The notes: generated from the letters alone by a model not told the origin. Positions 8,407-17,383 are shown, counted from the first letter of the stretch. The stretch: DNA of 64,000 nucleotides from Deltaproteobacteria bacterium (GCA_030690165.1 JAUYHF010000062.1:1-64000), one strand, 5' to 3'. Numbers and translations are program-made.

Positions 8407-9349
8407 GAAAATCCTCCCCTCCTGTTAACAGCATCTCCAGTATCACCTTCTGCACATGCAGCCTGTTTTCCGCCTGATCAAAGATAACAGATTGACTTCC
8501 TTCTATCACCTCATCTGTAATTTCTTCTTCCCTATGCGCAGGGAGACAGTGCATAACAATGGCGTCTTTTTTTGCAAGTTTTAACAATCCCGAATCTATC
8601 TGATAGCCCTGAAATGCCTTTTTCCGCTTTTCCGCCTCATCTTCCTGACCCATGCTGGCCCAGACATCTGTATTCAGGACATCCGCATCCTTTGCGGCCT
8701 CTTTCGGATTCTTTACAATCGCTATATTTGATTTTGTCTCTTTTTTTGCCTTTTCCAAAATCTTTTTGTCAGGCCAATACCCGTCAGGGCAGGCAAGCAT
8801 CAAATCAAAACCAAGCCTTGACGCCGCTTCAATCCATGAATTAGCCATGTTGTTGCCGTCGCCGATCCATGCGGCCTTAAGCCCTTTATATCCCCCTTTT
8901 TTTTCTATAACAGTAAAGATATCCGCCAGAGCCTGACACGGATGATGCAAATTCGTAAGACCGTTTATAACCGGGACTGAAGAATATTTTGCAAACTCCT
9001 CCACCATATCATGGCCAAATGTCCTTATTACAATGCCATCCAAATATCTTGACAAAACCCTTGCAGTATCTTTTACGGGTTCTCCCCTCCCTATCTGAGA
9101 ATCCTTGTGGCTTATAAATACAGCATGACCGCCCATCTGATACATCGCAGCCTCAAAGGAAACCCGTGTCCTTGTTGATGCCTTCTCAAAGATAAGACCC
9201 AGGGTCTTGCCTGTTAAAGGCTGATACGGAATGCCTCTCTTCTGTCTGCCCTTTAAAATAGCGGCCTTCTCAAAGACGGCGACTATCTCTTCCTTAGTTA
9301 AGTCAAAGATAGTCAGAAGATTTTTTTTATCCATGCCCCCTGCCTTCAT
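8393..9349 (-). CDS. argF: Ornithine carbamoyltransferase
   Basis: A 318-residue enzyme that makes citrulline from ornithine and carbamoyl phosphate. [13 protein letters not shown] is the carbamoyl-phosphate site, H-P-C-Q-A-L-A-D follows, and H-C-L-P-A-H-R near the end binds ornithine. The chosen ATG at 9349 overlaps the argD stop (ATGA). A second ATG at 9334 has a G-rich tract too close to act as a ribosome site, so the first is preferred. Confidence 0.95.
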   Translation of the reverse strand: MKAGGMDKKNLLTIFDLTKEEIVAVFEKAAILKGRQKRGIPYQPLTGKTLGLIFEKASTRTRVSFEAAMYQMGGHAVFISHKDSQIGRGEPVKDTARVLSRYLDGIVIRTFGHDMVEEFAKYSSVPVINGLTNLHHPCQALADIFTVIEKKGGYKGLKAAWIGDGNNMANSWIEAASRLGFDLMLACPDGYWPDKKILEKAKKETKSNIAIVKNPKEAAKDADVLNTDVWASMGQEDEAEKRKKAFQGYQIDSGLLKLAKKDAIVMHCLPAHREEEITDEVIEGSQSVIFDQAENRLHVQKVILEMLLTGGEDFHGQY

Positions 9350-10539
9350 ACCTTTACACCTTTTAATACCTCTTCCAGTATCATGAACATCTCATCAACC
9401 TCATTCTCTGTAACCACAAGCGGAGGGATAAAGCGCAGTATCTTATCGGAAGTACAGTTTATTAAAACCCCCTTTTCCATGCACCCTTTTACAATATCCG
9501 CTCCGGAAATATTCAGCTCCATCCCTATAATCAATCCCTTCCCTCTGACCTCTTTTATAAACGAATATTTCGCCTTTAATCCTTCCAATCTTTTAATAAG
9601 ATAATTGCCGACCTTACGGCAATTTTCCAACATGCCTTCTTCCAATACTGCCTTAATTGCCGCGATACCTGCCGCTGTTACAAGCGGATTCCCTCCGAAT
9701 GTAGATGCATGGGTTCCCGGAACAAAACTCTTTGCCACCTCATCTGTTGCAAGCATTGCGCCTATGGCAACGCCGCCTGCCAGACCCTTTGCAAGTGTCA
9801 TAATATCGGGTGTTACGTCATAATGCTCATAAGCAAATAACTTTCCCGTGCGTCCCATACCAACCTGAACCTCGTCAAATATGAGGAGCAAGCCTTTTCC
9901 CTTACAGAGCGCTTTTAACTCTTTCAGATAATTATCCGACGGAATATTTACCCCGCCCTCGCCCTGAATCGGTTCAACCATAACAGCAGCAGTCTGCGAA
10001 GTTATGGCATCTGCCACTGCGCCAACATTATCAAAAGGCACATAGATGAATTTCTCAAGCAATGGTTCAAATCCTTGCTGAAACTTCTTCTGGCCTGTTG
10101 CCGCAAGTGTTGCCATTGTCCTTCCATGAAAAGACTGTTCCATTGTAATTATCTGAAACTTGTCTTCATTCTTATCCTTAAAGTATTTCCTTATAAGCTT
10201 TATCGCAGCTTCGTTAGCCTCTGCGCCTGAGTTGCAGAAAAATGCCTTTTGGGCAAATGAGTTCTTGCAAAGGAGTTCAGCAAGCCTTGCCTGCGGCTCA
10301 ATATAATAAAGATTAGATATATGGATGAGCCTCTCTGCCTGCTCCTGAATTGCCTTTACAACCTTTGGATGGCAGTGTCCGAGGTTGCACACGGCAATCC
10401 CTGCCACAAAGTCCAGATATTCCTTGCCGTCCACATCCCAGACCTTGCATCCCTTGCCTTTTGTAATGACAATAGGAAAACGATTGTAGGTATTTGTAAT
10501 GTATTTGCCGGTTAGGTTTATGATTTCCTGCGTATTCAC
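9346..10539 (-). CDS. argD: Acetylornithine aminotransferase
   Basis: A class III pyridoxal-phosphate aminotransferase converting acetylglutamate semialdehyde to acetylornithine; it may also serve succinyl-DAP. Seen: N-S-G-A-E-A-N-E-A-A-I-K, S-F-H-G-R-T, F-D-E-V-Q-x-G-x-G-R-T-G and T-L-A-K-G-L-A-G-G with the cofactor lysine. The open frame reaches 10581, but that would start inside the promoter. GTG at 10539, six bases after GAGG, gives 397 residues and the usual N-terminus. It heads the argDFG operon. Confidence 0.93.
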   Translation of the reverse strand: MNTQEIINLTGKYITNTYNRFPIVITKGKGCKVWDVDGKEYLDFVAGIAVCNLGHCHPKVVKAIQEQAERLIHISNLYYIEPQARLAELLCKNSFAQKAFFCNSGAEANEAAIKLIRKYFKDKNEDKFQIITMEQSFHGRTMATLAATGQKKFQQGFEPLLEKFIYVPFDNVGAVADAITSQTAAVMVEPIQGEGGVNIPSDNYLKELKALCKGKGLLLIFDEVQVGMGRTGKLFAYEHYDVTPDIMTLAKGLAGGVAIGAMLATDEVAKSFVPGTHASTFGGNPLVTAAGIAAIKAVLEEGMLENCRKVGNYLIKRLEGLKAKYSFIKEVRGKGLIIGMELNISGADIVKGCMEKGVLINCTSDKILRFIPPLVVTENEVDEMFMILEEVLKGVKV

Positions 10540-10566
10540 AACTATCCTCACGATTGAAAGTGTATA

Positions 10567-10595
10567 AAGATACCAAATCAAAACTTAAAATTCAA
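10567..10595 (-). promoter_or_regulatory. Probable promoter of the argD operon
   Basis: TTGAAT (10595-10590) and TATCTT (10572-10567) are 17 bases apart. The start of transcription near 10560 lies between the frame's upstream ATG and the GTG chosen for argD. I did not see a convincing ARG-box operator. The remainder of the gap to 10699 shows nothing else. Confidence 0.5.
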
Positions 10596-10699
10596 AAGAA
10601 AAAACTTGCTAATCTCTAAAAAGCTGTCCCTGTTGTTTCTTTGCAGAAATGAAACTTGTTTGTGCGATATAAAATATTTAAGCGCTATTTTTGGGTGAG

Positions 10700-10920
10700 T
10701 TAAAGCAATTTAAGGAATTGATCCACGGTAAGACCACTATTGCGGATAAGGGCGCGGAGGGTGCCAACTGACAGTTCTTTATGTTGCGGGATTGATAGAT
10801 TAAACGGATGCCTTGTTTGACCATCACTAAGTGACTGCCGACTTGTCCCATAGATTCCCATCCGGCCTTTTGAAATGCCTTCACAGCATCTTTGCCGGAT
10901 ATATTGCCCAGCCTTCCCAT
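10700..10920 (-). pseudogene. hicA: hicA toxin gene broken by a frameshift
   Basis: Two frames together make one HicA mRNA-interferase. From ATG at 10920, residues M-G-R-L-G-N-I-S-G-K-D-A-V-K and then G-S-H-L-V-M-V-K-Q-G are read, including the catalytic G-S-H. The expected rest (H-P-F-N-L-S-I-P-Q-H-K-E-L, then G-T-L-R-A-L-I-R, ending F-L-K-L-L) is in the next frame. One base is missing near 10811. Either the toxin is inactivated or this is a sequencing error. It follows hicB by two bases. Confidence 0.8.
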
Positions 10921-10922
10921 GT

Positions 10923-11138
10923 CTACACTGCCACAACAATTTGCTGCTGAACAACCTTTTTAGGCAAGGCAGAGACGGCTTTCTGGTCTTCGGCCCATAA
11001 CCAGGCTGTTATGGCCTCCTTGATGTTCTCAATGGCCTCTTCTTCATTCTTACCCTGAGAAACGCAGCCCGGAAGAGCCGGGCATTCCACAACAATCCAT
11101 CCGTCCTCAGCATGCTCAAGGGTTACATGAAATATCAT
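10923..11138 (-). CDS. hicB: HicB-type antitoxin
   Basis: A 71-residue HicB with the small degenerate RNase-H-like fold: D-G-W-I-V-V-E-C-P-A-L-P-G-C-V-S-Q-G, then E-E-E-A-I-E-N-I-K-E-A-I. It neutralises HicA. ATG at 11138 follows AGGAG by six bases. The gene precedes hicA, the reverse of the most common order. It seems intact although its toxin is frameshifted, so it may now act alone. Confidence 0.85.
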   Translation of the reverse strand: MIFHVTLEHAEDGWIVVECPALPGCVSQGKNEEEAIENIKEAITAWLWAEDQKAVSALPKKVVQQQIVVAV

Positions 11139-11219
11139 ATTTACTCCTGATAAAATCGGTTTAAATACAACTTAACACCCTGAACCTTTACTGTCAAGCG
11201 TATTAACGAATGGTCTGTC

Positions 11220-11413
11220 TCATCTCACCACAGCCCGCATGATTTTTATAGCCAGCCGCAGGCTTTCCTCATCGGTTTCTTTTAAAAACTTGCTAATGGC
11301 CTCCAGCAGTTCCTTTATGTTCACCTCATGGCCAAAATCAAAAATCTCCCACATCTGCACTTCAAGGGCATGGGCAAGTTTGCTGATTTTATAGTTTTCT
11401 GATGTCTCTTAAC
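11220..11413 (-). pseudogene. C-terminal remnant of an HTH (XRE-type) regulator
   Basis: An open stretch without a start codon encodes E-N-Y-K-I-S-K-L-A-H-A-L-E-V and W-E-I-F-D-F-G-H-E-V, then about 30 helical residues ending M-R-A-V-V-R and TGA. The first part is like the end of a Cro/C1 helix-turn-helix domain (K-I-S-K-A-L-x-V-x-x-x-x-L-F-D-F). An in-frame TAA lies just upstream. The rest of the space from 11139 to 11608 shows only this and the promoter of the next cassette. Confidence 0.6.
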
Positions 11414-11549
11414 CCTTCACACCTAAAGCCGCTTCTTTAATTATTTTTTATTGCATATTTATACAAATAAAGTCAATTTATTCAAGCAGTTATTCAGAAT
11501 AGCGCATATCAAATAAGTTAGTTATTGTGGTATGACTATAAAAAATAAT

Positions 11550-11578
11550 TTGACATTATATTTATAATCTATTAGGAT
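11550..11578 (+). promoter_or_regulatory. Sigma-70-type promoter of the three-gene cassette
   Basis: TTGACA (11550-11555) and TAGGAT (11573-11578) are 17 bases apart. The start of transcription would be near 11585, 24 bases ahead of the first ATG, which follows a GGGAGGC ribosome site. Confidence 0.7.
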
Positions 11579-11608
11579 GTAGCTAATCTTGTAACACGGG
11601 AGGCTACC

Positions 11609-12208
11609 ATGACATTGAAAAAAGAAGAAGTAGTAGTTCCAGCCAATTTAAAGGAAGACTTAAAGGCAGTGTTCACAAAAAAACAACCAGTTGTGTACAC
11701 GACATTTTGCATTAGCCAAAAAGCACACGATGCTATAAGAGAGCATGCGAAACTATCTGGCCTTAAGAACTCTGTAGTCTTTGATTTGTTATTAGCTGTT
11801 TTTAAGGTATGTGAAAAAAACCCTATCTCGTTGGTAACTGAAGAAAATAGAACCCTGATAAGAAAAACTTATGTTGTTGAAAAAAGGACACTACATAAGT
11901 TGGCAGAAATTGCCAAGGGCAAAAAAACATCTCGTGACAATATAATAGAACAGGCTGCTTTACAAATGAAGGCTCTTTTCCACAAATCTGAATCTGATAG
12001 GAAGGAAAAAGTTCAGAAAATATTTGATACGATATTAAATCCATTTTGGGATCAGGTATGTGACATAAAAGAAAAGTTGTGTGAAGAGTTGGGAGGAGAT
12101 GATCCGATATGTAACCGGTTTGGGTTAATAGTGTCTGCAGTAGATGGTTTTATACAGGATATAGAAGCCTATCTTACTAAAGGAACACCTATAAATCCTG
12201 ATTTTTAG
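11609..12208 (+). CDS. Unrecognised protein with two ribbon-helix-helix-like segments
   Basis: A 199-residue protein I cannot assign. Two segments have the look of ribbon-helix-helix or CopG-type units: one near residues 28-68 (Y-T-T-F-C-I-S then a helix with A-H-D-A-I-R-E-H-A and a second helix), and one near 88-125 (K-T-Y-V-V-E-K then T-L-H-K-L-A-E-I-A and D-N-I-I-E-Q-A-A). The C-terminal third is helical with several cysteines. It leads an AT-rich plus-strand operon inside a toxin-antitoxin strip, so a DNA-binding autoregulator or antitoxin role is a reasonable guess. Confidence 0.65.
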   Translation: MTLKKEEVVVPANLKEDLKAVFTKKQPVVYTTFCISQKAHDAIREHAKLSGLKNSVVFDLLLAVFKVCEKNPISLVTEENRTLIRKTYVVEKRTLHKLAEIAKGKKTSRDNIIEQAALQMKALFHKSESDRKEKVQKIFDTILNPFWDQVCDIKEKLCEELGGDDPICNRFGLIVSAVDGFIQDIEAYLTKGTPINPDF

Positions 12209-12260
12209 TTTAACAAAACTAATTTTCTAATTATTTTATAAAAAAAGGAGGGTTAAGAAA

Positions 12261-12521
12261 ATGAGTATAACTGCTCATGCGTTAGAACGGTGCAGGCAAC
12301 GGGGAATACCAGAATATGTGTTGGGGATAATCAAAGATATAGGTGTTAAGGAAAAAAGATCATACGGGGCTACATTGTCAACAATTTGCAAGAAAGATTT
12401 AGACAAAATGATTCATGAACTTAAATCAATGGTTCAGCAGGTTGATAAACTAAAGAAGGTATCCGTAATAGTAGCAGAAGACAATGAGACTATAATTACA
12501 ACCTATAGGAAGACTGAATAA
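12261..12521 (+). CDS. Small DUF4258-like protein
   Basis: An 86-residue protein starting S-I-T-A-H-A-L-E-R-C-R-Q-R-G-I-P. That is the H-A-x-x-R-x-x-x-R-G-I signature of DUF4258 and related RelE/ParE-like small proteins, and it ends with V-I-V-A-E-D-N-E-T-I-I-T-T-Y-R, a typical last strand. GGAGGGT precedes ATG at 12261 by a good distance. If the fold is right, it could be the toxin-like member of the cassette. The middle helix-rich insert (residues 35-65) is not part of the minimal family. Confidence 0.6.
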   Translation: MSITAHALERCRQRGIPEYVLGIIKDIGVKEKRSYGATLSTICKKDLDKMIHELKSMVQQVDKLKKVSVIVAEDNETIITTYRKTE

Positions 12522-12534
12522 GGAGGCCGTGGTT

Positions 12535-13089
12535 ATGGATTCCAATCTTAATTATATCAGGCAACAGTTTCAAGGTTATGAAAATAATATGGCTAATGAA
12601 AAGGGCTATCATCATCTTGAAAATGCATTGGAAAGCGCAATGGAAGTAATAGAAAATGGCACTGATGGAAAGGAATGTCTTATAAGTTGTAATTGTATAC
12701 AGACATACCTGAGGAAAACTATAAATAAGGCAAAAGAATTACTTTGCACTTCGCCGAATAGCGAGCAACTATGTGCTGTCTATACCTCTATGAAAAGTTT
12801 TATTGATTGCGGTTTTGATGACATACCAAAATATTTTTGCCAAATAAAAGGTAAAATACTTATACGATGGGTTGAAGCATCTATGAATGAGGGCGAACTA
12901 TCAGAGATAAAACTTTATAGCTGTAAGAAGGAGATATACGAAGCACTCCTTGCATCAGGAGACCCAGCAGCCGTAGCCGTAGCATCAGAGGTAACTGGAT
13001 ATCCAATGGTTAAAGACTTCAATGATGTAAGACCATTAAGCAATGATGAGAAAGAAGAGTGGCTTGTTTACATGAAGAATAAAAGTTGA
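12535..13089 (+). CDS. Unrecognised 184-residue protein
   Basis: No family recognised. The protein is mainly helical and polar, with six cysteines scattered through the central part (for example K-E-C-L-I-S-C-N-C). It has no signal or membrane segment. ATG at 12535 lies eight bases after GGAGG. A GTG at 12529 is in frame but too close to that site. It is the third gene of the cassette, 13 bases after the DUF4258-like gene, and its function is probably tied to its neighbours. Confidence 0.6.
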   Translation: MDSNLNYIRQQFQGYENNMANEKGYHHLENALESAMEVIENGTDGKECLISCNCIQTYLRKTINKAKELLCTSPNSEQLCAVYTSMKSFIDCGFDDIPKYFCQIKGKILIRWVEASMNEGELSEIKLYSCKKEIYEALLASGDPAAVAVASEVTGYPMVKDFNDVRPLSNDEKEEWLVYMKNKS

Positions 13090-13179
13090 TAAATCTATTT
13101 TTTTATCAGATATGTTTTAGAAAAAAAGTTTCTTGTAAAATGAAGGAAAAGGCATCAGATTTATTTTATAAATATTCAT

Positions 13180-13278
13180 TCACATCCATTCAACCCTAAC
13201 CTTATCCATCAGCTTCTTAAATTCCCTGTCTCCTGTAAGCAAAGGATAATCGTAAGCAATTCCCGGAATAGTTGACTT
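13180..13278 (-). pseudogene. C-terminal tail of a decayed PIN-domain toxin (VapC-like)
   Basis: A short open stretch reads P-L-L-T-G-D-R-E-F-K-K-L-M-D-K-V and ends R-V-E-W-M-TGA. The L-L-T-G-D-x-x-F-x-K-L end is typical of VapC PIN RNases. The N-terminal part is missing or scrambled by stops, and the flank to 13364 only weakly suggests further remains. A second, related tail is at 14005. Confidence 0.6.
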
Positions 13279-13364
13279 GATTCAATGGGAAAAACCAAGG
13301 ATACTCCGGTTTTAATTTCAATCCCAATAGCCTGCAAAACTTCTTGCCGGCAGCAGACTCAAAA

Positions 13365-13595
13365 TCACCTGCTTTCAGCAAACAGCAGTTCAGGGTCTAA
13401 ATCCGCTCCGTTGTCCCATTCTACGGTATCAAAGCTTACGTGGACTGAATTAAAAAGCTTCTCGTCCTTCAATTCCCTGAAAATGCCGTTCTCAAGATAA
13501 GGTTTTGCATCAAATAGTTTTTCTGTACCGTTTTCAAAGGTAATGGCAAGCTTGAAATCCGATAAAGGGCGAACGTTTTTTACACCGACATACAT
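13365..13595 (-). CDS. DUF2442 domain protein
   Basis: A 76-residue protein with the DUF2442 pattern: V-R-P-L-S-D-F-K-L-A-I-T-F-E-N-G, F-D-x-x-P-Y-L-E-N-G-I-F-x-E-L-K-D, and V-E-W-D-N-G-A-D-L-D-P-E-L-L. These small proteins are usually found paired with DUF4160 proteins, as here, and have been suggested to form a toxin-antitoxin-like pair. It follows the DUF4160 gene by 16 bases. Confidence 0.8.
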   Translation of the reverse strand: MYVGVKNVRPLSDFKLAITFENGTEKLFDAKPYLENGIFRELKDEKLFNSVHVSFDTVEWDNGADLDPELLFAESR

Positions 13596-13611
13596 ACAAA
13601 CACCTCCACAC

Positions 13612-13878
13612 TTATTTGAGTGGTTCTATCTTAAAAGGCAACTCGCCTTTTGAAGCCAGCTCCCAGTCAGCGGTTAACTCATCTTTGTGAAGCTCCGCCC
13701 ACGCCAAGACAAGTTTTGCCTGCTTTGCAGGCAGATTTCCGTCAATGATTTCACACGATGTTATATCCACTATTGCCTTATACTCCTGATAGTATGCATG
13801 AAAATGCGGCGGGTTGTGCTCAGCCTTTCCGCAATACATCCTGATAATGATTCCGTAAAACATACTTATAGTAGGCAT
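13612..13878 (-). CDS. DUF4160 domain protein
   Basis: An 88-residue protein starting M-P-T-I-S-M-F-Y-G-I-I-I-R-M-Y, then H-N-P-P-H-F-H-A-Y-Y, the characteristic DUF4160 histidine motif, and ending with A-x-L-V-L-A-W-A-E-L-H-K-D-E-L. It is the upstream partner of the DUF2442 gene. The biochemical function of the pair is not established. Confidence 0.82.
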   Translation of the reverse strand: MPTISMFYGIIIRMYCGKAEHNPPHFHAYYQEYKAIVDITSCEIIDGNLPAKQAKLVLAWAELHKDELTADWELASKGELPFKIEPLK

Positions 13879-14004
13879 ATCTCGGATTCCTCTGAGTGTT
13901 CATTTAAAGATTATCAGCACAATGCTTTAGTTGTCAAGAATTTCGATGCCCCAAAATCCTAAGGGCTCAGAACGGCTCAGGAACGGTTCCCCCATTTTTT
14001 ATTA

Positions 14005-14219
14005 TCACATCCATTCAATCTTAACCTTACCCCGCAACTTCTTAAATAAATTCCTTGTCTGTTGTTATCGTTAACCCCCAGCCTTTTTGCCTCATCCTAC
14101 TTTCACTTCCTCATGGCCTTTATTTCCTTAACTATTGTCTTAACATCTAACCCATTAAGCCAGTGTTCTCTTTCCTTGGTGTAATTTCCTATTCGCACTT
14201 CAAATTGAGGTATTGGATT
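14005..14219 (-). pseudogene. Decayed antitoxin/PIN-toxin pair between prmC and the accessory strip
   Basis: Right after the prmC stop, an open stretch (14103-14219, possible GTG start at 14198) ends W-L-N-G-L-D-V-K-T-I-V-K-E-I-K and could be the end of a small antitoxin. Behind it, in broken frames, come L-T-I-T-T-D-K-E-F and F-K-K-L-R-G-K-V-K-I-E-W-M-TGA, a VapC-like end with at least two frameshifts. The final residues nearly match the other tail at 13180. Nothing else is visible from 13879 to 14004. Confidence 0.55.
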
Positions 14220-15134
14220 CTATCCTTTTCTCTGTGCCTTTATTACCCTGTCTATCCCTGCAAGGTCTTTTTTGATATCTATCTGCTCAAAAACATTGTT
14301 CTGTTTTATTAACTTTTTTATCTCCTCTGCCTGGCCGTAACCCATCTCAAGCATGAGATAACCGCCTTTTGCAAGATATGCCGGCGACTCAGCGATAATC
14401 CTTCGGTAGAAATCAAGGCCGTCATCTCCGCCGTAAAGCGCCCCGGCCGGTTCATACTGAGATATCTCCGGCTCTATCTTCTTCATCTCATCCTTTGAAA
14501 TATAAGGCGGATTGGAAACAATTATATCGGCTTTTATATTCAGGCCGTTCAACGGTTCAAACATGTTGCCTTGTAAAAAGGTTATTCTGCCGGCAACATC
14601 ATGTCTTTCAGCATTCTCCATTGCCACGTCCAGAGCCCTTTCCGATATATCAATTGCATATACTTTGCAACCCGGAATCTCCTTTGCAAGGGAGATAGCT
14701 ATACAGCCGCTGCCGGTGCAGAGGTCTAAAATGAGCGGTGAGTGGTTTCTAATATTTTTACTGACCACTGGCCACTGTTCACTGGTCACTGTCTTTATCG
14801 CTTCTTCCACCAAAATTTCAGTCTCAGGCCTTGGTATCAGAACATCCCTTGTAACCTTAAATCCAAGTCCCCAAAATTCCTGCTCGCCGATTATATATTG
14901 GGACGGCTCTCTTTTTATCCTCCGCTCAACAAAACCAATAAATTCTTGCAAGACATAATCAGAAAGATGGTTCTCATGATTTAAATAAAGCTCCGTCCTT
15001 TTGCAGTCAAGCGCATGAGCAAGGAGATACTCGGTCTCTATCTTTGCATCAGGAACATTATAGCCTGCAAGATATTCTTCTGCCCATAATAGGGTTTCAC
15101 TTATTGTCCAGATTTTCTCAGCAGCACATGCCAT
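14220..15134 (-). CDS. prmC: Peptide chain release factor N5-glutamine methyltransferase
   Basis: A 304-residue SAM-dependent enzyme that methylates the GGQ glutamine of release factors. A helical N-terminal domain (residues 1-85) is followed by P-S-Q-Y-I-I-G-x-x-E-F-W-G, L-I-P-R-P-E-T-E, the SAM loop D-L-C-T-G-S-G-C-I-A-I-S and the catalytic N-P-P-Y-I. Odd: between residues about 115 and 132 sit extra residues (S-E-Q-W-P-V-V-S-K-N) encoded by a palindromic repeat, making the family's linker longer than usual. It lies 13 bases after argB. Confidence 0.93.
   Translation of the reverse strand: MACAAEKIWTISETLLWAEEYLAGYNVPDAKIETEYLLAHALDCKRTELYLNHENHLSDYVLQEFIGFVERRIKREPSQYIIGEQEFWGLGFKVTRDVLIPRPETEILVEEAIKTVTSEQWPVVSKNIRNHSPLILDLCTGSGCIAISLAKEIPGCKVYAIDISERALDVAMENAERHDVAGRITFLQGNMFEPLNGLNIKADIIVSNPPYISKDEMKKIEPEISQYEPAGALYGGDDGLDFYRRIIAESPAYLAKGGYLMLEMGYGQAEEIKKLIKQNNVFEQIDIKKDLAGIDRVIKAQRKG
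14760..14791. repeat. Palindromic repeat inserted in prmC
   Basis: A string of overlapping CACTG/CAGTG units (ACTGACCACTGGCCACTG, then TTCACTGGTCACTG) forms several nested hairpins. It stays in frame within prmC and encodes linker residues between the RPETE motif and the SAM-binding loop. A partial inverted copy (GGTGAGTGGT) lies at 14737-14746. Confidence 0.7.
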
Positions 15135-15147
15135 ATCTTTCTCCTGC

Positions 15148-16014
15148 TTACTTCTTACTTACTACCCGCATAATCTCCGTCCCGATCCCTGCGTCTGTAA
15201 ACACCTCCAGCAAAACCGCATGTTCAACACGGCCGTCTACTATGTGGGCTTTGTATACCCCGCCTTTTAAGGCGTCCAAACAGCATTCCAGCTTTGGAAT
15301 CATGCCTCCTGAGGCCGCGCCTGATTTTATAAGCTTCTTTGCATGGGTAGTATCCATTGCTGATATAAGTTTTTTATTTTTATCAAAAACTCCCTGCACA
15401 TCCGTCAGAAGTATCAGTTTCTCCGCCTTCAGCGCAGCAGCTATCTTTCCGGCCACATTGTCCGCATTTATGTTGTATGTCTTACCATCATCGCCAACAC
15501 CAACAGGGGCTATGACAGGTATAAATTTATCGCGGTCAAGTGTTTCTATAACTTTTGGATTGACTGATTTAACCTCGCCTACCATACCCATGTCTTCACC
15601 CTTATTCTTTAACTTACTTGCCTTTATGAGTCCGCCATCCTTGCCGCTGAGCCCCACCGCCTTTCCGCCGAAATGATTGATAAGCCCCACTATCTCTTTA
15701 TTAACCTTGCCGACAAGAACCATCTCCACAACATCCATGGTCTCTTCATCGGTAATCCGTATCCCTTTTACAAACCTGGATTCTTTGCCGAGTTTTTTCA
15801 AAAACTCGCCAATCTGCGGCCCGCCGCCATGCACAATGACAGGATTGAGGCCAACATACTTCATGAGTATTATATCCCTGGCAAAGCTCTGTTTGAGCCT
15901 CTCCTCCACCATTGCATGACCGCCGTATTTTATGACAATGGTCTTGCCGTAAAACTGCCGGATATACGGCAATGACTCAAGAAGCGTTTCTATTTTTTGG
16001 ATGTATCTTTGCAT
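15148..16014 (-). CDS. argB: Acetylglutamate kinase
   Basis: A 288-residue amino-acid kinase that phosphorylates N-acetylglutamate. [16 protein letters not shown] and the final part with D-G-R and [10 protein letters not shown] are typical. An N-terminal helix of about 25 residues precedes the first strand. In known enzymes this extra helix goes with hexamers inhibited by arginine, so feedback control is likely. It is apart from argDFG, one base after hslU. Confidence 0.95.
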   Translation of the reverse strand: MQRYIQKIETLLESLPYIRQFYGKTIVIKYGGHAMVEERLKQSFARDIILMKYVGLNPVIVHGGGPQIGEFLKKLGKESRFVKGIRITDEETMDVVEMVLVGKVNKEIVGLINHFGGKAVGLSGKDGGLIKASKLKNKGEDMGMVGEVKSVNPKVIETLDRDKFIPVIAPVGVGDDGKTYNINADNVAGKIAAALKAEKLILLTDVQGVFDKNKKLISAMDTTHAKKLIKSGAASGGMIPKLECCLDALKGGVYKAHIVDGRVEHAVLLEVFTDAGIGTEIMRVVSKK

Positions 16015-16015
16015 T

Positions 16016-17380
16016 TTACAAAATATATCTGCTCAAATCCTCGTCTTTTATAATATCAGAGAGCCTGTCCTTAACATACTTCGCATCAATTGCAATCTCT
16101 TTTTCCTTTTCTGCTGCAACTATGTCCGGCGCATCAAAGGAGATGTTGTCTAAAATCCTTTCCATGATGGTGTGCAGGCGCCGCGCCCCGATATTTTCCA
16201 TCCTGTCATTTACGACAGTCGCCATCTCCGAAATCTCCGCAATCGCATCTTCTGTAAATTTGAGCTTTATCCCCTCCGTCTCCATAAGCGCGGTGTATTG
16301 TTTTGTGAGGGCATTTTCAGGCTCCTGCAATATCCTGATAAAATCGTCTTTGCCAAGGGATTTAAGCTCAACGCGGATAGGAAATCTCCCCTGAAACTCA
16401 GGTATCAGATCGGACGGTTTTGCCACATGAAATGCGCCGGATGCGATAAAGAGGATATGGTCTGTCTTTACCATGCCGTATTTTGTGTTGACCGTCGAAC
16501 CCTCAACAATCGGCAGCAAATCCCTCTGCACCCCTTCTCTGGAAACATCCGGACCGTGCCCCGATTCTCTGCCTGCGATCTTGTCTATCTCATCTATAAA
16601 CACAATGCCCGACTGCTCAACCCTTTCTATGGCCTGCTTTACCACCTTATCCATATCAATGAGCCTCTGCGCCTCTTCCTGATTCAAAATCTTCACGGCC
16701 TCAGGTATCTTCACGCTCCGCCTCCTGGTCTTTTTAGGAAACATATTTGCAAACATATCTTTTATATTCAAATCCATCTCTTCCATACCGCTTGTGGAAA
16801 ATATTTCTACAACAGGCATCTTCTGCTCTATTGTTTCTATCTCAACGACACGGTCATCCAATTTACCTTCTTTTAAGAGGGCGCGGAGTTTTTCTCTTGT
16901 GCTTTTTTGCAGTTCCCTCTCCTGCATAATCCTCTGCGGATCTTGCTGCGGCCCGACTGATGTTACCGGCGGCAGAAGCAGGTCCAAAAGCCTCTCCTCA
17001 GCCATTTCAGAGGCCTTTTCCCGAACCTTTATCCGCTCCTCATCTTTGGCCATTTTAACGGCAAGGTCGGTCAAATCACGGATGATGCTCTCCACATCCC
17101 GGCCCACATAGCCCACTTCGGTAAATTTACTCGCCTCAACTTTTATAAACGGCGCCTGTGAAAGTTTGGCAAGCCTTCGGGATATTTCCGTCTTGCCCAC
17201 GCCGGTCGGCCCGATCATAATAATATTTTTTGGCGCAATCTCGTCCCTCAGTTCAGGCGGCACCTGCTGCCTGCGCCAGCGGTTTCTGAGGGCAATGGCA
17301 ACCGCCCTCTTTGCCTCCTTTTGACCGATGATGTATTTATCAAGCTCTGCTACGATTTCCCTTGGTGTGAATGTTTTCAT
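16016..17380 (-). CDS. hslU: ATP-dependent protease ATPase subunit HslU
   Basis: A 454-residue AAA+ unfoldase that feeds substrates to Hsl[18 protein letters not shown] near the start, Walker [10 protein letters not shown], the pore-loop region [14 protein letters not shown], Walker [10 protein letters not shown] and the C-terminal D-L-S-R-Y-I-L, the tail that docks on HslV, are all present. The gene starts three bases after hslV and is directly followed by argB. Confidence 0.97.
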   Translation of the reverse strand: MKTFTPREIVAELDKYIIGQKEAKRAVAIALRNRWRRQQVPPELRDEIAPKNIIMIGPTGVGKTEISRRLAKLSQAPFIKVEASKFTEVGYVGRDVESIIRDLTDLAVKMAKDEERIKVREKASEMAEERLLDLLLPPVTSVGPQQDPQRIMQERELQKSTREKLRALLKEGKLDDRVVEIETIEQKMPVVEIFSTSGMEEMDLNIKDMFANMFPKKTRRRSVKIPEAVKILNQEEAQRLIDMDKVVKQAIERVEQSGIVFIDEIDKIAGRESGHGPDVSREGVQRDLLPIVEGSTVNTKYGMVKTDHILFIASGAFHVAKPSDLIPEFQGRFPIRVELKSLGKDDFIRILQEPENALTKQYTALMETEGIKLKFTEDAIAEISEMATVVNDRMENIGARRLHTIMERILDNISFDAPDIVAAEKEKEIAIDAKYVKDRLSDIIKDEDLSRYIL

Positions 17381-17383
17381 TTC

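Noticed and set aside
10700-10954. Two separate small proteins in overlapping frames
   Set aside because: Read together across one missing base, they give a single, well-matching HicA. Alone, neither makes sense.
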